Origin: Bacteroidota bacterium
GTDB taxonomy: Bacteria; Bacteroidota; Bacteroidia; B-17B0; Aurantibacillaceae
Direction: 5' to 3'
Length of the DNA stretch: 64,000 nt
Assembly (NCBI GenBank): GCA_016702705.1
Contig: JADJDM010000002.1
Coordinates: 124,001 to 188,000, forward strand
Translations under genes and position numbers: made by a program
The notes under the pieces: model-generated
What the model was told of the DNA's origin: nothing
Database searches by the model: none
What the model saw: only the letters and a program-made list of their open reading frames with translations
Shown here: positions 9,784 to 18,828 of the stretch, piece by piece
Layout of the letters: each line of letters begins with the position of its first letter
Position numbering within the stretch: position 1 is the first letter of the stretch

Positions 9784-10060
9784 ATTTTTTGCGCATTTCC
9801 TTCATTACATCGGTAGCATCATAAACTCTCCCTGCTTTAATATCTTCCATTCCTTCTTCAATGGCTTCTTCAATTTCTTTTCTATCTTCATCTGTTAAAG
9901 AAGCTTCATAGTCATTTAGATATTTAACTTGTTTTTCCATAACTTTGTTTATGTCTTGAGATAAATAATCATCAACAATTGCTTTCAGTTTTTTTAAATC
10001 TTTTCCACTCAAACCATCTATAATTTGATGAAGTTCATGTTTTAATTGACTTGCTGACAT
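9770..10060 (-). CDS. Antitoxin partner of the ParE-type toxin
   Basis: The protein has 96 residues, is acidic and probably helical. It includes LSQDINKVMEKQVKYLNDYE and a later acidic stretch (TDEDRKEIEEAIEEGMEDIKAGRVYDATDV). It overlaps the toxin gene by 14 bases, which is the main evidence for the pairing. The C-terminal segment would be expected to wrap the toxin. I see no clear DNA-binding helix-turn-helix, so the fold family is uncertain. Confidence 0.75.
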   Translation of the reverse strand: MSASQLKHELHQIIDGLSGKDLKKLKAIVDDYLSQDINKVMEKQVKYLNDYEASLTDEDRKEIEEAIEEGMEDIKAGRVYDATDVMKEMRKKYGSR

Positions 10061-10112
10061 TGTTTCAATTGTTTCATCAAATTTACAAAAAAACCTTGAA
10101 TTTCCTTAAAGC

Positions 10113-10140
10113 AAAAAGCCCGTCGGTGAACCGACAGGCT
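10113..10140 (-). terminator. Intrinsic terminator after rpmA
   Basis: On the minus strand AGCCTGTCGG, a TTCA loop and CCGACGGGCT form a ten-pair stem with one G-U pair, followed by TTTTTGC. It lies 27 bases beyond the rpmA stop. Confidence 0.85.
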
Positions 10141-10166
10141 TAATTTGTTTATAGCATTCGGAATTC

Positions 10167-10427
10167 TTAAGCTTGCGGAGGAACTACCGATACATACGAT
10201 CTGTCGTCTTTTTTCTTTTTGAAAACAACGATACCATCAGTTAAAGCATACAAAGTATGGTCTTTTCCAATACCAACATTTGTGCTTGGGTGATGTTTTG
10301 TTCCACGTTGACGAACAATAATGTTACCAGCGATAACTTCTTGTCCACCGTACAATTTAACGCCTAGACGCTTACTGTGTGAGTCACGTCCGTTTTTACT
10401 ACTACCTGCGCCTTTCTTATGTGCCAT
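10167..10427 (-). CDS. rpmA: 50S ribosomal protein L27 (bL27)
   Basis: The protein has 86 residues and starts MAHKKGAGSSKNGRDSHSKR with the conserved GxxIVRQRGTK segment. It has the normal length, and the mature N-terminus reaches toward the peptidyl-transferase centre. No N-terminal cleavage extension (as in Firmicutes) is present. It follows rplU by 66 bases in the classic rplU-rpmA operon and ends at a strong terminator. Confidence 0.98.
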   Translation of the reverse strand: MAHKKGAGSSKNGRDSHSKRLGVKLYGGQEVIAGNIIVRQRGTKHHPSTNVGIGKDHTLYALTDGIVVFKKKKDDRSYVSVVPPQA

Positions 10428-10493
10428 GATATTTAATTTTAAATCTCAGATTTTAGATTTCAATTATTTTGAAATCCTTAACCTAAAATGGTT

Positions 10494-11000
10494 TTAAGCT
10501 TCTTTTGTTTTTGTTGTTTTCTTAGCTGCTGCTTTTTTAGGAGCTGCTTCCTTCTTAGCTGCTGCTTTTTTAGCTGGAGCTTTTTTAGGTTCTGCAACTA
10601 CTGCCGCTGCTTCAACTCTTGGTCTTCTTTCGATTACCGGTTTACCAGCTGGCTTAGTAATAGCTAACTTCTCTTTCAAAGTTTCACCTTTTCCTAAGAT
10701 ACCTTGGATTAAAACTTGCGTTAAATCCTGACGGTGTCCATTCATTTTTTGGTAAGTTTTTCTTCTTTTCTTCTTGAAAACAAGAACTTTATCACCTCTT
10801 ACATGCTGAACAACAGATGCAGCAACTTTTGCTCCATCAATTGCGGGGCTACCCACAGCGATTTTTCCGTCGTTATCGATCAATAATACATTGTCGAATT
10901 CAACGTCTGCCCCTTCATTAGCCTTTAGGCGGTGAACGTAAACTTTTTGTCCGCGTTCCACTTTAAATTGTTGCCCGGCTATAATTACAATAGCATACAT
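10494..11000 (-). CDS. rplU: 50S ribosomal protein L21 (bL21) with Lys/Ala-rich tail
   Basis: I chose the ATG at 11000 (MYAIVIIAGQQFKVERG). The upstream ATG at 11036 overlaps the -7 element CAAAGATA at 11026-11033 and precedes the transcription start. The first roughly 105 residues are a normal bL21, which sits at the 23S rRNA surface. The next roughly 60 residues are a low-complexity tail rich in Lys, Ala and Pro (KKAPAKKAAAKKE-like), giving 168 residues. Such tails occur in Bacteroidota ribosomal proteins and probably bind rRNA or DNA nonspecifically. Confidence 0.95.
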   Translation of the reverse strand: MYAIVIIAGQQFKVERGQKVYVHRLKANEGADVEFDNVLLIDNDGKIAVGSPAIDGAKVAASVVQHVRGDKVLVFKKKRRKTYQKMNGHRQDLTQVLIQGILGKGETLKEKLAITKPAGKPVIERRPRVEAAAVVAEPKKAPAKKAAAKKEAAPKKAAAKKTTKTKEA

Positions 11001-11025
11001 AGTTAAAAAATTTAATTTTGGAGGG

Positions 11026-11055
11026 CAAAGATACATAATTTCTTAGATATATCAA
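11026..11055 (-). promoter_or_regulatory. rplU-rpmA promoter (TTG-N19-TATCTTTG)
   Basis: The minus strand has TTG at 11055-11053 and TATCTTTG at 11033-11026 with 19 bases between them, close to the Bacteroidota -33/-7 layout. The rplU ATG lies 25 bases downstream. Confidence 0.75.
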
Positions 11056-11084
11056 GAAATTCGCCCATTTTATTGATATAAAAT

Positions 11085-11112
11085 ACAAAACCCCGCTTCG
11101 GCGGGGTTTTGT
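11085..11112. terminator. Strong GC stem-loop terminator after lpd
   Basis: ACAAAACCCCGC, a TTCG tetraloop and GCGGGGTTTTGT form a perfect 12-base-pair stem. It lies 17 bases beyond the lpd stop, and T runs occur on both strands. It would end lpd transcripts and separates them from rplU. Confidence 0.92.
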
Positions 11113-11129
11113 TGTTGAAAATCAGCTTA

Positions 11130-12517
11130 TTACATGTGAATAACTTCTCCATATGCAGCAGCAGTAGCTTCCATTACTGCCTCGCTCATTGTTGGATGAG
11201 GATGAACAGCTTTTAATATTTCATGCCCAGTTGTTTCTAATTTACGAGCTGTAACTAATTCTGCAATCATTTCGGTTACGTTAGCTCCAATCATGTGTGC
11301 TCCTAATAACTCGCCGTATTTAGCATCAAAAATTACTTTTACAAATCCATCAGGTACACCAGCAGCTTTCGCTTTACCACTAGCTGTGAATGGGAATTTA
11401 CCCACTTTAATTTCGTAACCTGCTTCTTTTGCTTTTTTCTCAGTATAACCAACAGAAGCAATTTCTGGTTGGCAATAGGTACAACCTGGGATATTATTAT
11501 AATCCATCGTTTCTACATGCATTCCTGCAATTTTCTCAACACATGTAATACCTTCTGCACTTGCAACGTGAGCTAATGCTTGTCCTGGAGAACAATCACC
11601 AATTGCATAATAACCTGGTACATTTGTTTGGTAATATTTATCAGTTAAGATTTTTCCTTTATCTGTTGCAATACCTACTTCTTCTAAACCAATTCCTTCA
11701 ATATTTGAAACAATACCAACTGCATAAAGTACAATTTCTGCATCAATAATTTGCTCACCAGTTTGAGTTTTGATTTTTACTTTGCAATCTGTTCCTTTTG
11801 TATCAACGCTTTCAACACTTGCATTTGTCATTACATCAATTCCCATTTTTTTGAATGAGCGTTCTAATTGCTTAGATACATCTTCATCTTCAACAGGAAC
11901 AATGTTTGGTAAAAACTCAACAACAGTAACCTTAGTTCCCATTGTTGCATAAAAATAAGCAAACTCAACACCAATTGCACCTGAACCTACAACAACAAGA
12001 GATTTTGGTTGTTTAGCAAGCGTCATTGCTTCTCTGTATCCAATAATTTTTTTACCATCTTGAGGCAAGTTTGGTAACACGCGAGAGCGAGCGCCTGTTG
12101 CAATAATAATATGTTTAGCTTCGTAAGTAGTTGTTTTACCATCAGCAGCTTTTACTTCTACTTTTTTCCTGGTTTAACAGTACCGAAACCATTAATAACT
12201 TCAATTTTATTTTTCTTCATCAAGAACTGAACACCTTTGCTCATTCCGTCAGCAACATCTCTACTTCTTTTTACAACACCTGTAAAGTCAGCTTTTACGT
12301 TATCTGCTGATAGACCGTATTCTTTAGCATGGTTAAGGTATTCGAATACTTGAGCACTTTTTAATAATGCTTTAGTTGGAATACAGCCCCAGTTAAGGCA
12401 AATACCTCCAAGGCTTTCCTTTTCGATAACAGCAACTTTAAATCCTAATTGTGAAGCGCGAATAGCAGTAACATATCCGCCAGGACCACTTCCTAATACA
12501 ATAATATCGTAGTTCAT
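11130..12517 (-). CDS. lpdA: Dihydrolipoyl dehydrogenase, one homopolymer frameshift
   Basis: The N-terminal part (from 12517) has the FAD-binding IIVLGSGPGGYVTAIRASQLG and the redox disulfide segment GGICLNWGCIPTKAL. The second part has the NAD-binding VVVGSGAIGVEFA, the FAD contact YYAIGDC, and the dimer-interface His-Glu region (HPHPTMSEAVMEA). The frame breaks in a run of six T at 12162-12167. With seven, the frame reads GKKVEVKAADGKTTYEAKHI into the second part. The whole is about 462 residues, the normal length for the E3 subunit that reoxidises lipoamide in 2-oxoacid dehydrogenase and glycine-cleavage complexes. All catalytic residues are present, so an assembly error is the likely cause. 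Confidence 0.93.
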
Positions 12518-12613
12518 GTGTGTAATTTTGTTGGGCGAAAATAGTATTATTTTTGCTTACTACCAATTGCAATTGGCATATATAGACTAAAATTCGTGAA
12601 AATTAAATTATGC

Positions 12614-15600
12614 TTATCGCATGATAACCAATTTGCCCCATCCTTTTTTGAAATAATCGTCGGCAGCGGTTTCTTTTTTCTCCATTTTCTCGCCGTTCAG
12701 TTGAGTAACTGTTCTATATAAATAAACTCCGTTGGCCAATTGGTCGCCAAATTCATCTTTACCATTCCAAGCATATTCGGTTATGTTACGACCAATATGT
12801 ATTCCGCCTAATTCTTCTTTAGTTATTTCCTTTACAATTTTACCTGTAATAGTCATGATTTGAATTTTGAAAATATCAGGAACACTTTGCCCCGTTAATG
12901 TAAATACAAATCGTGTTGATGTACTAAATGGATTAGGGTAATTTAATACTTCAGTAATTGTTGATTTATTTATAATCTCAAACTGAATTTTATAATCGTT
13001 AGATCCACTCACATTTGCCGAACGATCTTTTGCTTGCACACGTAATTGATAAGTGCCATCACTTAAATTGTTTGGATTGTATTCTATCTTACAACTATTT
13101 GTTGGCAGCTGCGCAGGTGTAAACAATAATCCTTCGCTAAAATAAACACGTGTTTCTTCAGTTACGTTCGGACGTTTTAAATACAGATTAAAATCAGCGG
13201 TATCGTTTAATGCTAAAAATTTATTTTCATCTTTAAGTGTGATAAGGATGTTTGGATTTGGAGAAATGATATCTCCATTTAAAATATGAATACCATCAAA
13301 TGTTACATCCAACAATGGATTTATTTTATCGCCCCGAACATCAAAAGGAATTCTAATGATATTATTAAAATAAAATTGTTCGTTTTGATTGAATTGATTT
13401 CCTAAAGGATTTACACTTACCCACAAAGCATTTGCTCCTGGATAACCTAAGGTGTTAAAAGTAATTGTATCTAAAATTACCGAATCAGGTTGTAAGTTAT
13501 TCCGTTTTAATTTGTAAGGTAAAGTATGATTTACTCCGCTTGCATCTTCAATCCAATAAGTCATTACCAAACTATCAGGAAATGCAACTTTACTTATATT
13601 TTCTACTGGAATTTTAATAGTAATATTATCACCTTCAGTTGCAGGATTAGGCGCAATAGAATATCCTTTTTGAATATTAATAGCCGACTCAGGAACTTCA
13701 TCAAATAGTACTTGCCATCTTTTTAATTGAGGGGCAGTATGATTTGTATTATCAGATTCAAAAGCAATTAGTTTGATGTATGGATAAGTTGATGCGCTAA
13801 CATAATTTTGAAGATTAAGAATATCTAACGAATCTCTAGTGAAAGTTGCAAGTGTATCAATACTTCCATTGTTTGAAATGCCAATAATTTTAATGTAAAT
13901 ACTATCTAAATTATTAGTTTCATAACTAGAAAAACGCCAATGGAATGATCTCCAATTTGTAGATGGGCCAATAAGTTCTGATTGGATATAACCATTGTTC
14001 CATTTAGAAGAGAAGGTATCTGCTAATGTGATGATTTCTGTGTAGGTATCACTTAATATTTCTTTTGCATCTATATGAGCAAATGATTTTTTTGTACCTG
14101 AAATGATCATGTTAGTGTTGTCGAGTTTTAGATGAATACTATCAGAGCCAATTTTATTAAAAGCTGTAATTAATGAAGGTGGGTATGTGGAACTTGGGTC
14201 GGTGTTTCTGCTGTATGCAAGTACATTAGAACCATTAGGAACAGCATTTAAAAAATCTTCCAAACGTTGGAAATAAGCTGCCGTATTATTTGTATTATCT
14301 CCACAAAAATTAGTTAAACTAAAATCAAAAACAGTTCTACTTTCGGGGATACAAGAGCAACTATTATATTGGGTTAGCCATGTTCCATTTGTTAACCGAG
14401 TTATTGTATCTGAATGAAACGGCAAACCAGTAATTGAATCAAATATGGCAAAAGACCAGCCACCACTTCCTCCACACGAATAGGTGTTTTGTTGTCCATT
14501 ATTAAAGTAATACGCGTTTTCCGCAAAATTTAAATAAGGCGGGCTAGGGTCTCCAACGGCACCTGTTCTACAAAAAATGGAGTTAACAGAATTTTTAAAT
14601 TCGAATTTACGAGCAGGTTTGTTGTAAGCTACGTATTGGTAAGTATTATTTTTAAATTGATGAAAATGCGCTTGCGACCAACCCGATTTGTTTAAGATTG
14701 TTTGAAAAGAACTTTCTCTCCAATTAATAGAATCAATGACTACATCTTCTTTTCCTATTCTCCAAAAATAAACGGTGCTATCTGTGTTTAATAAACTCGC
14801 ATTGTAATTTATAATTCCACCTGAAGAATTAATTGTGGTATTGATAATAGGATTTAAAAATAAATCATTTGTGTCAACTTGCAAACGATAAGTAGTCATC
14901 GGGGCAAGTGGATCAGCTGTAGATGCTTTTAAAGTAATGGAAGATAAATTAGGCACTGCTGCATAATTGTATGGGTAAACAGGATAAACATCTGCACCTC
15001 TTATAAATGCATTTATATAGCCAGTTGTAGTATTGTTGTTTTCAGATAATTCATTTATTTCATTGTAATAATCTATGTGGAAAAAGAATTTGTTTAAGCC
15101 AATACCATTAATTAAATCTTTCGCAATACTAAAACTTATATCGTCTTGGTTGTTTGCTGCTTTTAATGTTTTATAAAATAGTATGTTGTTTCCATTAGGT
15201 AAAATGCGTTGCATGTATAAAACAATTGAATCGTTTATCGCCTTTCCATTGTTAACATAGTGCACTGAAATCCGAATTGAATCAACAGAAGATTCAGTAT
15301 CAATTTCTATGTCTGAATTGGTTAAAACAAAATCTGGTTTTCTTGAAGTAATTGGTTTTACAAAAGGATCACCTTGTAAGCTCATTTCTTGCACTGTTAT
15401 TTTTACAATACTATCTGCTAAAGTAAAGGGTAAAGTTTCTGTGTTCTGAACAGAAGATTTTATTATTTCACCATACGATTGTCCGTATAATGTTCTTCCA
15501 AAATTCCTGTAAAATTGTTCGGTATAATATTGAAGCGCATAAGAAATACCTGTACTAACTGAAGCGAGAAAACCAATTGTTCCATGATTATCTGATAATA

Positions 15601-17677
15601 CAAATCGTTCACTTGTTGAGATAACACCGGGTAAATGGTAATCGCCTGTGTAACACGAATTGGAAATTAAAAATGGAAATTTAGGTGAATTATTAAAACT
15701 TGTTGGCTCATCAATGTTTTGCTCAAAACCAGCAACAGAACCATGTCCAAAAAAAGTAAGTAAAGAAATACCGCTTTCAATTACATTTTTAATACTATCG
15801 TTAGTGTTAATTCCAATCGGTGATGTAGTTGTTTTTTTAAATGTGAAAACATCACCCCCAAATAATGAATCTCTTAAAATATTCTCATTATAAAGCATGT
15901 ATTGGTTAAAAACACTTTGCTCATAGGCATTAAGTCCTCCTACAAAATGCAAAGCTTTTTTTTGCCATGCCTCTCCTTCTGGTTGCGACTCATGTAAAAC
16001 AACTTTGTTTAAATAACTAATCACATCAGCATCACTAAGCGCTGAAATCCTTCCTGTTGGAATTTCAGGCGCTAATGAACTTGGATTTATTAATCCTTGT
16101 GTAAGCAAATTGTCGCAAGCGGGATAACCAAAAGAAGGCACTAAATTATATCTACTTTTACTGCTGTTGTTTGCAGTTGCAGTATTTAGTACCTCTGGTT
16201 GATGAACTGATTTACCAATAAGAAATAGGTTTTTTGGAGCACTTGGATAATTATCCATTAAAAACGCACTGAATTTTTTTATTGCGTTAGGGTGTCCATT
16301 TACTCCAAAAGCAAATTGGTCGCGTAAGTCGGAAATATTTGCTAAAACAACATTTTGAGAACCACCTGCTAGGCTCGACCTATAAGCAGCGTATTGAGTT
16401 GCAGCGTTTAATAAAGTGGAATGTGTTACAATCACAAATGCCGAATCAGTTGACAATGATTGATAGTTTACAAATGTTCCAGTTCCATTTACAGGGCTTA
16501 AAACCACGCTTGAATCTAATTTAGAAACGGAACTAATAAAACATTTTTTTGAGTTTAGCGCATTTGGAACTAGCGCTCTAATTGTTCCTGTATAATACGA
16601 AGTAAGAATCCATTTGTTATTAGTAAGGTCAATTAAAATCGGGACTGTATTATTAGTATTAAAATTACTTATTTCAATTAATGATTTTGTTTGTAGAGGA
16701 GCATCTGCAATAAACATTGGTTGCTCATCACGATTAAGCAAATTAAAATTGCTTGGGAAAGTTAATTTATAATAATGTACTCCAAGCCTAGTTGAGTTTG
16801 CATCGAACTGTGCATTAGTTAGATTATTTAGTTTAATGTTTAATGCGCTTCCAATGCTTGTTCCTGTAAGCGTAAAGTCGTTTTTAAATGTTTTATAACC
16901 ATCGTAGTCATAAGTGGTGAGATTTTGCCAAGTGCCACCATTGTCTTGATATTCTATTGATACATTATGATCAGGATAAATAAATGGATTCGACATTCCG
17001 GAATGAACAACTGATAAAGATGGTGATGGACCAATTGTTACAATAGTTGAAGTGTTAAAAGAAACTGAACTACTTTGCCCCATAATAAATGCATTAGAAG
17101 AAAATCCTTCTCCCTGCGAATATCTTGGGTCTGTTGAGCCTACGGAAGTTTGTGGGCCAGCATGATATTGTTGGTTATAAGAAACAACTTCCTCTTTTAA
17201 AAAGTATTGGCTAGATGTAAAAGAAGAAAAGCTAGTGTCAGTTTCGATTGTATATCGTTTATTAACTGTAGAGGTGTTCCAAGTAAGAAATACCGCAGCC
17301 GTGTCATTAATAATGCTAAAGTATGGATTGGCTAAAAAATCACCATAATAATAAAGTGCTGAATCGTCTTTACAAGTGTTTTTTTCAGCATAAAAGATTA
17401 AGTAATCATTTGTATTGAATGCGCCGTCGGATTCTCCTTGAGAGTAAATTGGCAACTCAAGCCCCTTTTGAAATAATTGAATGTTTCTTGGGTCAATTGA
17501 GTTTATTGGAATGCCAGATGAAATTAATTTGTTGTAATTAAGTTTATATAAGCCAGTTTTAGAAATTGGAATTTTGTAATACGTTTGGTTGTAATTTATC
17601 CACTCATTGTTATAGGTTTGCCCTTTTACTGAAATAGTAAAGAATAGGACAACAAAAATGAATAGGAAATTCTTCAT
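12614..17677 (-). CDS. C25-family cysteine peptidase, PorU2-like type IX secretion sortase
   Basis: The protein has 1,687 residues from the ATG at 17677. The ATG at 17704 lies inside a promoter element, and 17677 begins a clean signal peptide (MKNFLFIFVVLFFTISVKGQ). The gingipain-type C25 domain lies at about residues 470-770. Catalytic His645 is in FFGHGSVAG and catalytic Cys675 in LISNSCYTGDY. CARDB/Ig-like segments follow, and then a C-terminal sorting domain from about 1577 (VLNYPNPFSTSTRFVFTLTG). PorU-type enzymes cleave C-terminal domains of T9SS cargo at the outer membrane and attach the cargo to a lipopolysaccharide. The length and the tail (KKGWGKLVIMR) resemble the larger PorU2 group rather than PorU itself. 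No porV or other T9SS core gene is nearby. Confidence 0.85.
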   Translation of the reverse strand: MKNFLFIFVVLFFTISVKGQTYNNEWINYNQTYYKIPISKTGLYKLNYNKLISSGIPINSIDPRNIQLFQKGLELPIYSQGESDGAFNTNDYLIFYAEKNTCKDDSALYYYGDFLANPYFSIINDTAAVFLTWNTSTVNKRYTIETDTSFSSFTSSQYFLKEEVVSYNQQYHAGPQTSVGSTDPRYSQGEGFSSNAFIMGQSSSVSFNTSTIVTIGPSPSLSVVHSGMSNPFIYPDHNVSIEYQDNGGTWQNLTTYDYDGYKTFKNDFTLTGTSIGSALNIKLNNLTNAQFDANSTRLGVHYYKLTFPSNFNLLNRDEQPMFIADAPLQTKSLIEISNFNTNNTVPILIDLTNNKWILTSYYTGTIRALVPNALNSKKCFISSVSKLDSSVVLSPVNGTGTFVNYQSLSTDSAFVIVTHSTLLNAATQYAAYRSSLAGGSQNVVLANISDLRDQFAFGVNGHPNAIKKFSAFLMDNYPSAPKNLFLIGKSVHQPEVLNTATANNSSKSRYNLVPSFGYPACDNLLTQGLINPSSLAPEIPTGRISALSDADVISYLNKVVLHESQPEGEAWQKKALHFVGGLNAYEQSVFNQYMLYNENILRDSLFGGDVFTFKKTTTSPIGINTNDSIKNVIESGISLLTFFGHGSVAGFEQNIDEPTSFNNSPKFPFLISNSCYTGDYHLPGVISTSERFVLSDNHGTIGFLASVSTGISYALQYYTEQFYRNFGRTLYGQSYGEIIKSSVQNTETLPFTLADSIVKITVQEMSLQGDPFVKPITSRKPDFVLTNSDIEIDTESSVDSIRISVHYVNNGKAINDSIVLYMQRILPNGNNILFYKTLKAANNQDDISFSIAKDLINGIGLNKFFFHIDYYNEINELSENNNTTTGYINAFIRGADVYPVYPYNYAAVPNLSSITLKASTADPLAPMTTYRLQVDTNDLFLNPIINTTINSSGGIINYNASLLNTDSTVYFWRIGKEDVVIDSINWRESSFQTILNKSGWSQAHFHQFKNNTYQYVAYNKPARKFEFKNSVNSIFCRTGAVGDPSPPYLNFAENAYYFNNGQQNTYSCGGSGGWSFAIFDSITGLPFHSDTITRLTNGTWLTQYNSCSCIPESRTVFDFSLTNFCGDNTNNTAAYFQRLEDFLNAVPNGSNVLAYSRNTDPSSTYPPSLITAFNKIGSDSIHLKLDNTNMIISGTKKSFAHIDAKEILSDTYTEIITLADTFSSKWNNGYIQSELIGPSTNWRSFHWRFSSYETNNLDSIYIKIIGISNNGSIDTLATFTRDSLDILNLQNYVSASTYPYIKLIAFESDNTNHTAPQLKRWQVLFDEVPESAINIQKGYSIAPNPATEGDNITIKIPVENISKVAFPDSLVMTYWIEDASGVNHTLPYKLKRNNLQPDSVILDTITFNTLGYPGANALWVSVNPLGNQFNQNEQFYFNNIIRIPFDVRGDKINPLLDVTFDGIHILNGDIISPNPNILITLKDENKFLALNDTADFNLYLKRPNVTEETRVYFSEGLLFTPAQLPTNSCKIEYNPNNLSDGTYQLRVQAKDRSANVSGSNDYKIQFEIINKSTITEVLNYPNPFSTSTRFVFTLTGQSVPDIFKIQIMTITGKIVKEITKEELGGIHIGRNITEYAWNGKDEFGDQLANGVYLYRTVTQLNGEKMEKKETAADDYFKKGWGKLVIMR

Positions 17678-17701
17678 TGTAAAACGATAAAACACGTATT
17701 C

Positions 17702-17733
17702 CAAAGATACTGAATTATCTTTAAAAAAGGCAA
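17702..17733 (-). promoter_or_regulatory. Sortase gene promoter (TTG-N21-TATCTTTG)
   Basis: The minus strand has TTG at 17733-17731 and TATCTTTG at 17709-17702, spaced 21 bases. This places the transcription start downstream of the ATG at 17704 and supports the start at 17677. Confidence 0.75.
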
Positions 17734-17761
17734 TGATTTACAAAAAGCAATTTGTTTAGTT

Positions 17762-18397
17762 TTAAGCTAATTTTTTAGCGGGGCAACCAACATAAATACC
17801 TGGTTCTTTTATTGTTTTTACCACAGTCGCACCTGTGCCAATGGTAACATTTTCGCAAATACTTAGCCCATCTTTAATAACACAAGTACTGCCTGCAAAA
17901 ACAGAATCACCTAATTTAACACTTCCATTTAAAGTTGCTTTTGTTGATATATGACAATGATTTCCCACCTCTACATCATGTTCGATTAGAGATTGAGTAT
18001 TTAAAATGCAATTTACACCTACTTTAACTCCAGCATTTACAATTGCCCCGTGCATAATTATTGTTCCTTCACCAATAATAGAGTGTTTTGAAACATGGCT
18101 AAAAGGTGATTTAATTATGGGCAAGTTAAGGTTGAGGGATTTTAATTTTGCGAAAATCTGTTTTCTAAATGTATTGGTTTTTCCTTGTCCAAAGGTGATA
18201 AAGAAATTTTTATGTGTTTTACTTAACTCTTCAATATCATCATCGCATCCAATTACTTCGTAGTTTAGTACTTTGGAACCTATTTTTTCTTTAACATCAA
18301 TTATCCCAAGTATTTCAAATTTATTTTCTTGCTCAATTACATCTATAACAGATTTGCAATGTCCGCCACCACCTATGAGTATGATTTTTTCTTGCAT
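17762..18397 (-). CDS. NeuD/PglD-type sugar O- or N-acetyltransferase
   Basis: The protein has 211 residues. The N-terminal Rossmann-like part starts KIILIGGGGHCKSVIDVIE. The C-terminal left-handed beta helix shows hexapeptide repeats (IIGEGTIIMHGAIVNAGVKV, GNHCHISTKATLNGSVKLGD), and the protein ends IYVGCPAKKLA. Members acetylate UDP-linked amino sugars or sialic acids using acetyl-CoA. It is the third gene of a run with the TPR and GldM-C-like genes (gap eight bases to the latter). It may modify the surface glycan, but its exact substrate is not determined. Confidence 0.87.
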   Translation of the reverse strand: MQEKIILIGGGGHCKSVIDVIEQENKFEILGIIDVKEKIGSKVLNYEVIGCDDDIEELSKTHKNFFITFGQGKTNTFRKQIFAKLKSLNLNLPIIKSPFSHVSKHSIIGEGTIIMHGAIVNAGVKVGVNCILNTQSLIEHDVEVGNHCHISTKATLNGSVKLGDSVFAGSTCVIKDGLSICENVTIGTGATVVKTIKEPGIYVGCPAKKLA

Positions 18398-18405
18398 AAC
18401 TGTTT

Positions 18406-18825
18406 TTACTGCTTTTTTAGGTCTTTTTTTATTTTACAATCAGGAAATTGAACTTCAATAACATCAGGTAACCTAACTACATTCCCAAATTCGTCTTCCG
18501 CCATTATTTTAGTGAAAAATATTTTTTTAGCTTCTTTCAGTTTTTTGAATTCTTCAAGCATTTCTGGAGTTAATGATTCACTGTAAGAAATCATCATTTT
18601 AATTTTTTTGTTACTTATTCTATAATGCAACTCAAACGACTTTACTACATGATTAACAATGTTGCCATATTTGTCTTGTGCAATTAATTTGTAATCAACA
18701 TTGTCGTAGCTTGCCTTTGCTAAATTCGATTCTTTTCTAATTGTAATTTTCTGCGGTTCTTCTTGTGAGAAAATCGGCGACAGTATAAATAGCCCAATGA
18801 TTATGAAAAGAATTTTTTTCATCAA
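18406..18825 (-). CDS. Secreted 139-residue protein, GldM C-terminal-domain-like (weak)
   Basis: A signal peptide (MKKILFIIIGLFILSPIFSQ) is followed by about 115 residues. The segment LTPEMLEEFKKLKEAKKIFF, then a charged DEFGNVVRLPDVIEV, resembles the last domain of GldM/PorM (which reads LTPEM, a Lys-rich helix, then a GPDG-V-R-L strand). GldM is the periplasmic shaft of the T9SS/gliding motor. A stand-alone copy would be unusual; the resemblance is from memory of the pattern and not from a search. It sits between the TPR gene (three-base gap) and the acetyltransferase. Confidence 0.55.
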   Translation of the reverse strand: MMKKILFIIIGLFILSPIFSQEEPQKITIRKESNLAKASYDNVDYKLIAQDKYGNIVNHVVKSFELHYRISNKKIKMMISYSESLTPEMLEEFKKLKEAKKIFFTKIMAEDEFGNVVRLPDVIEVQFPDCKIKKDLKKQ

Positions 18826-18828
18826 GAA

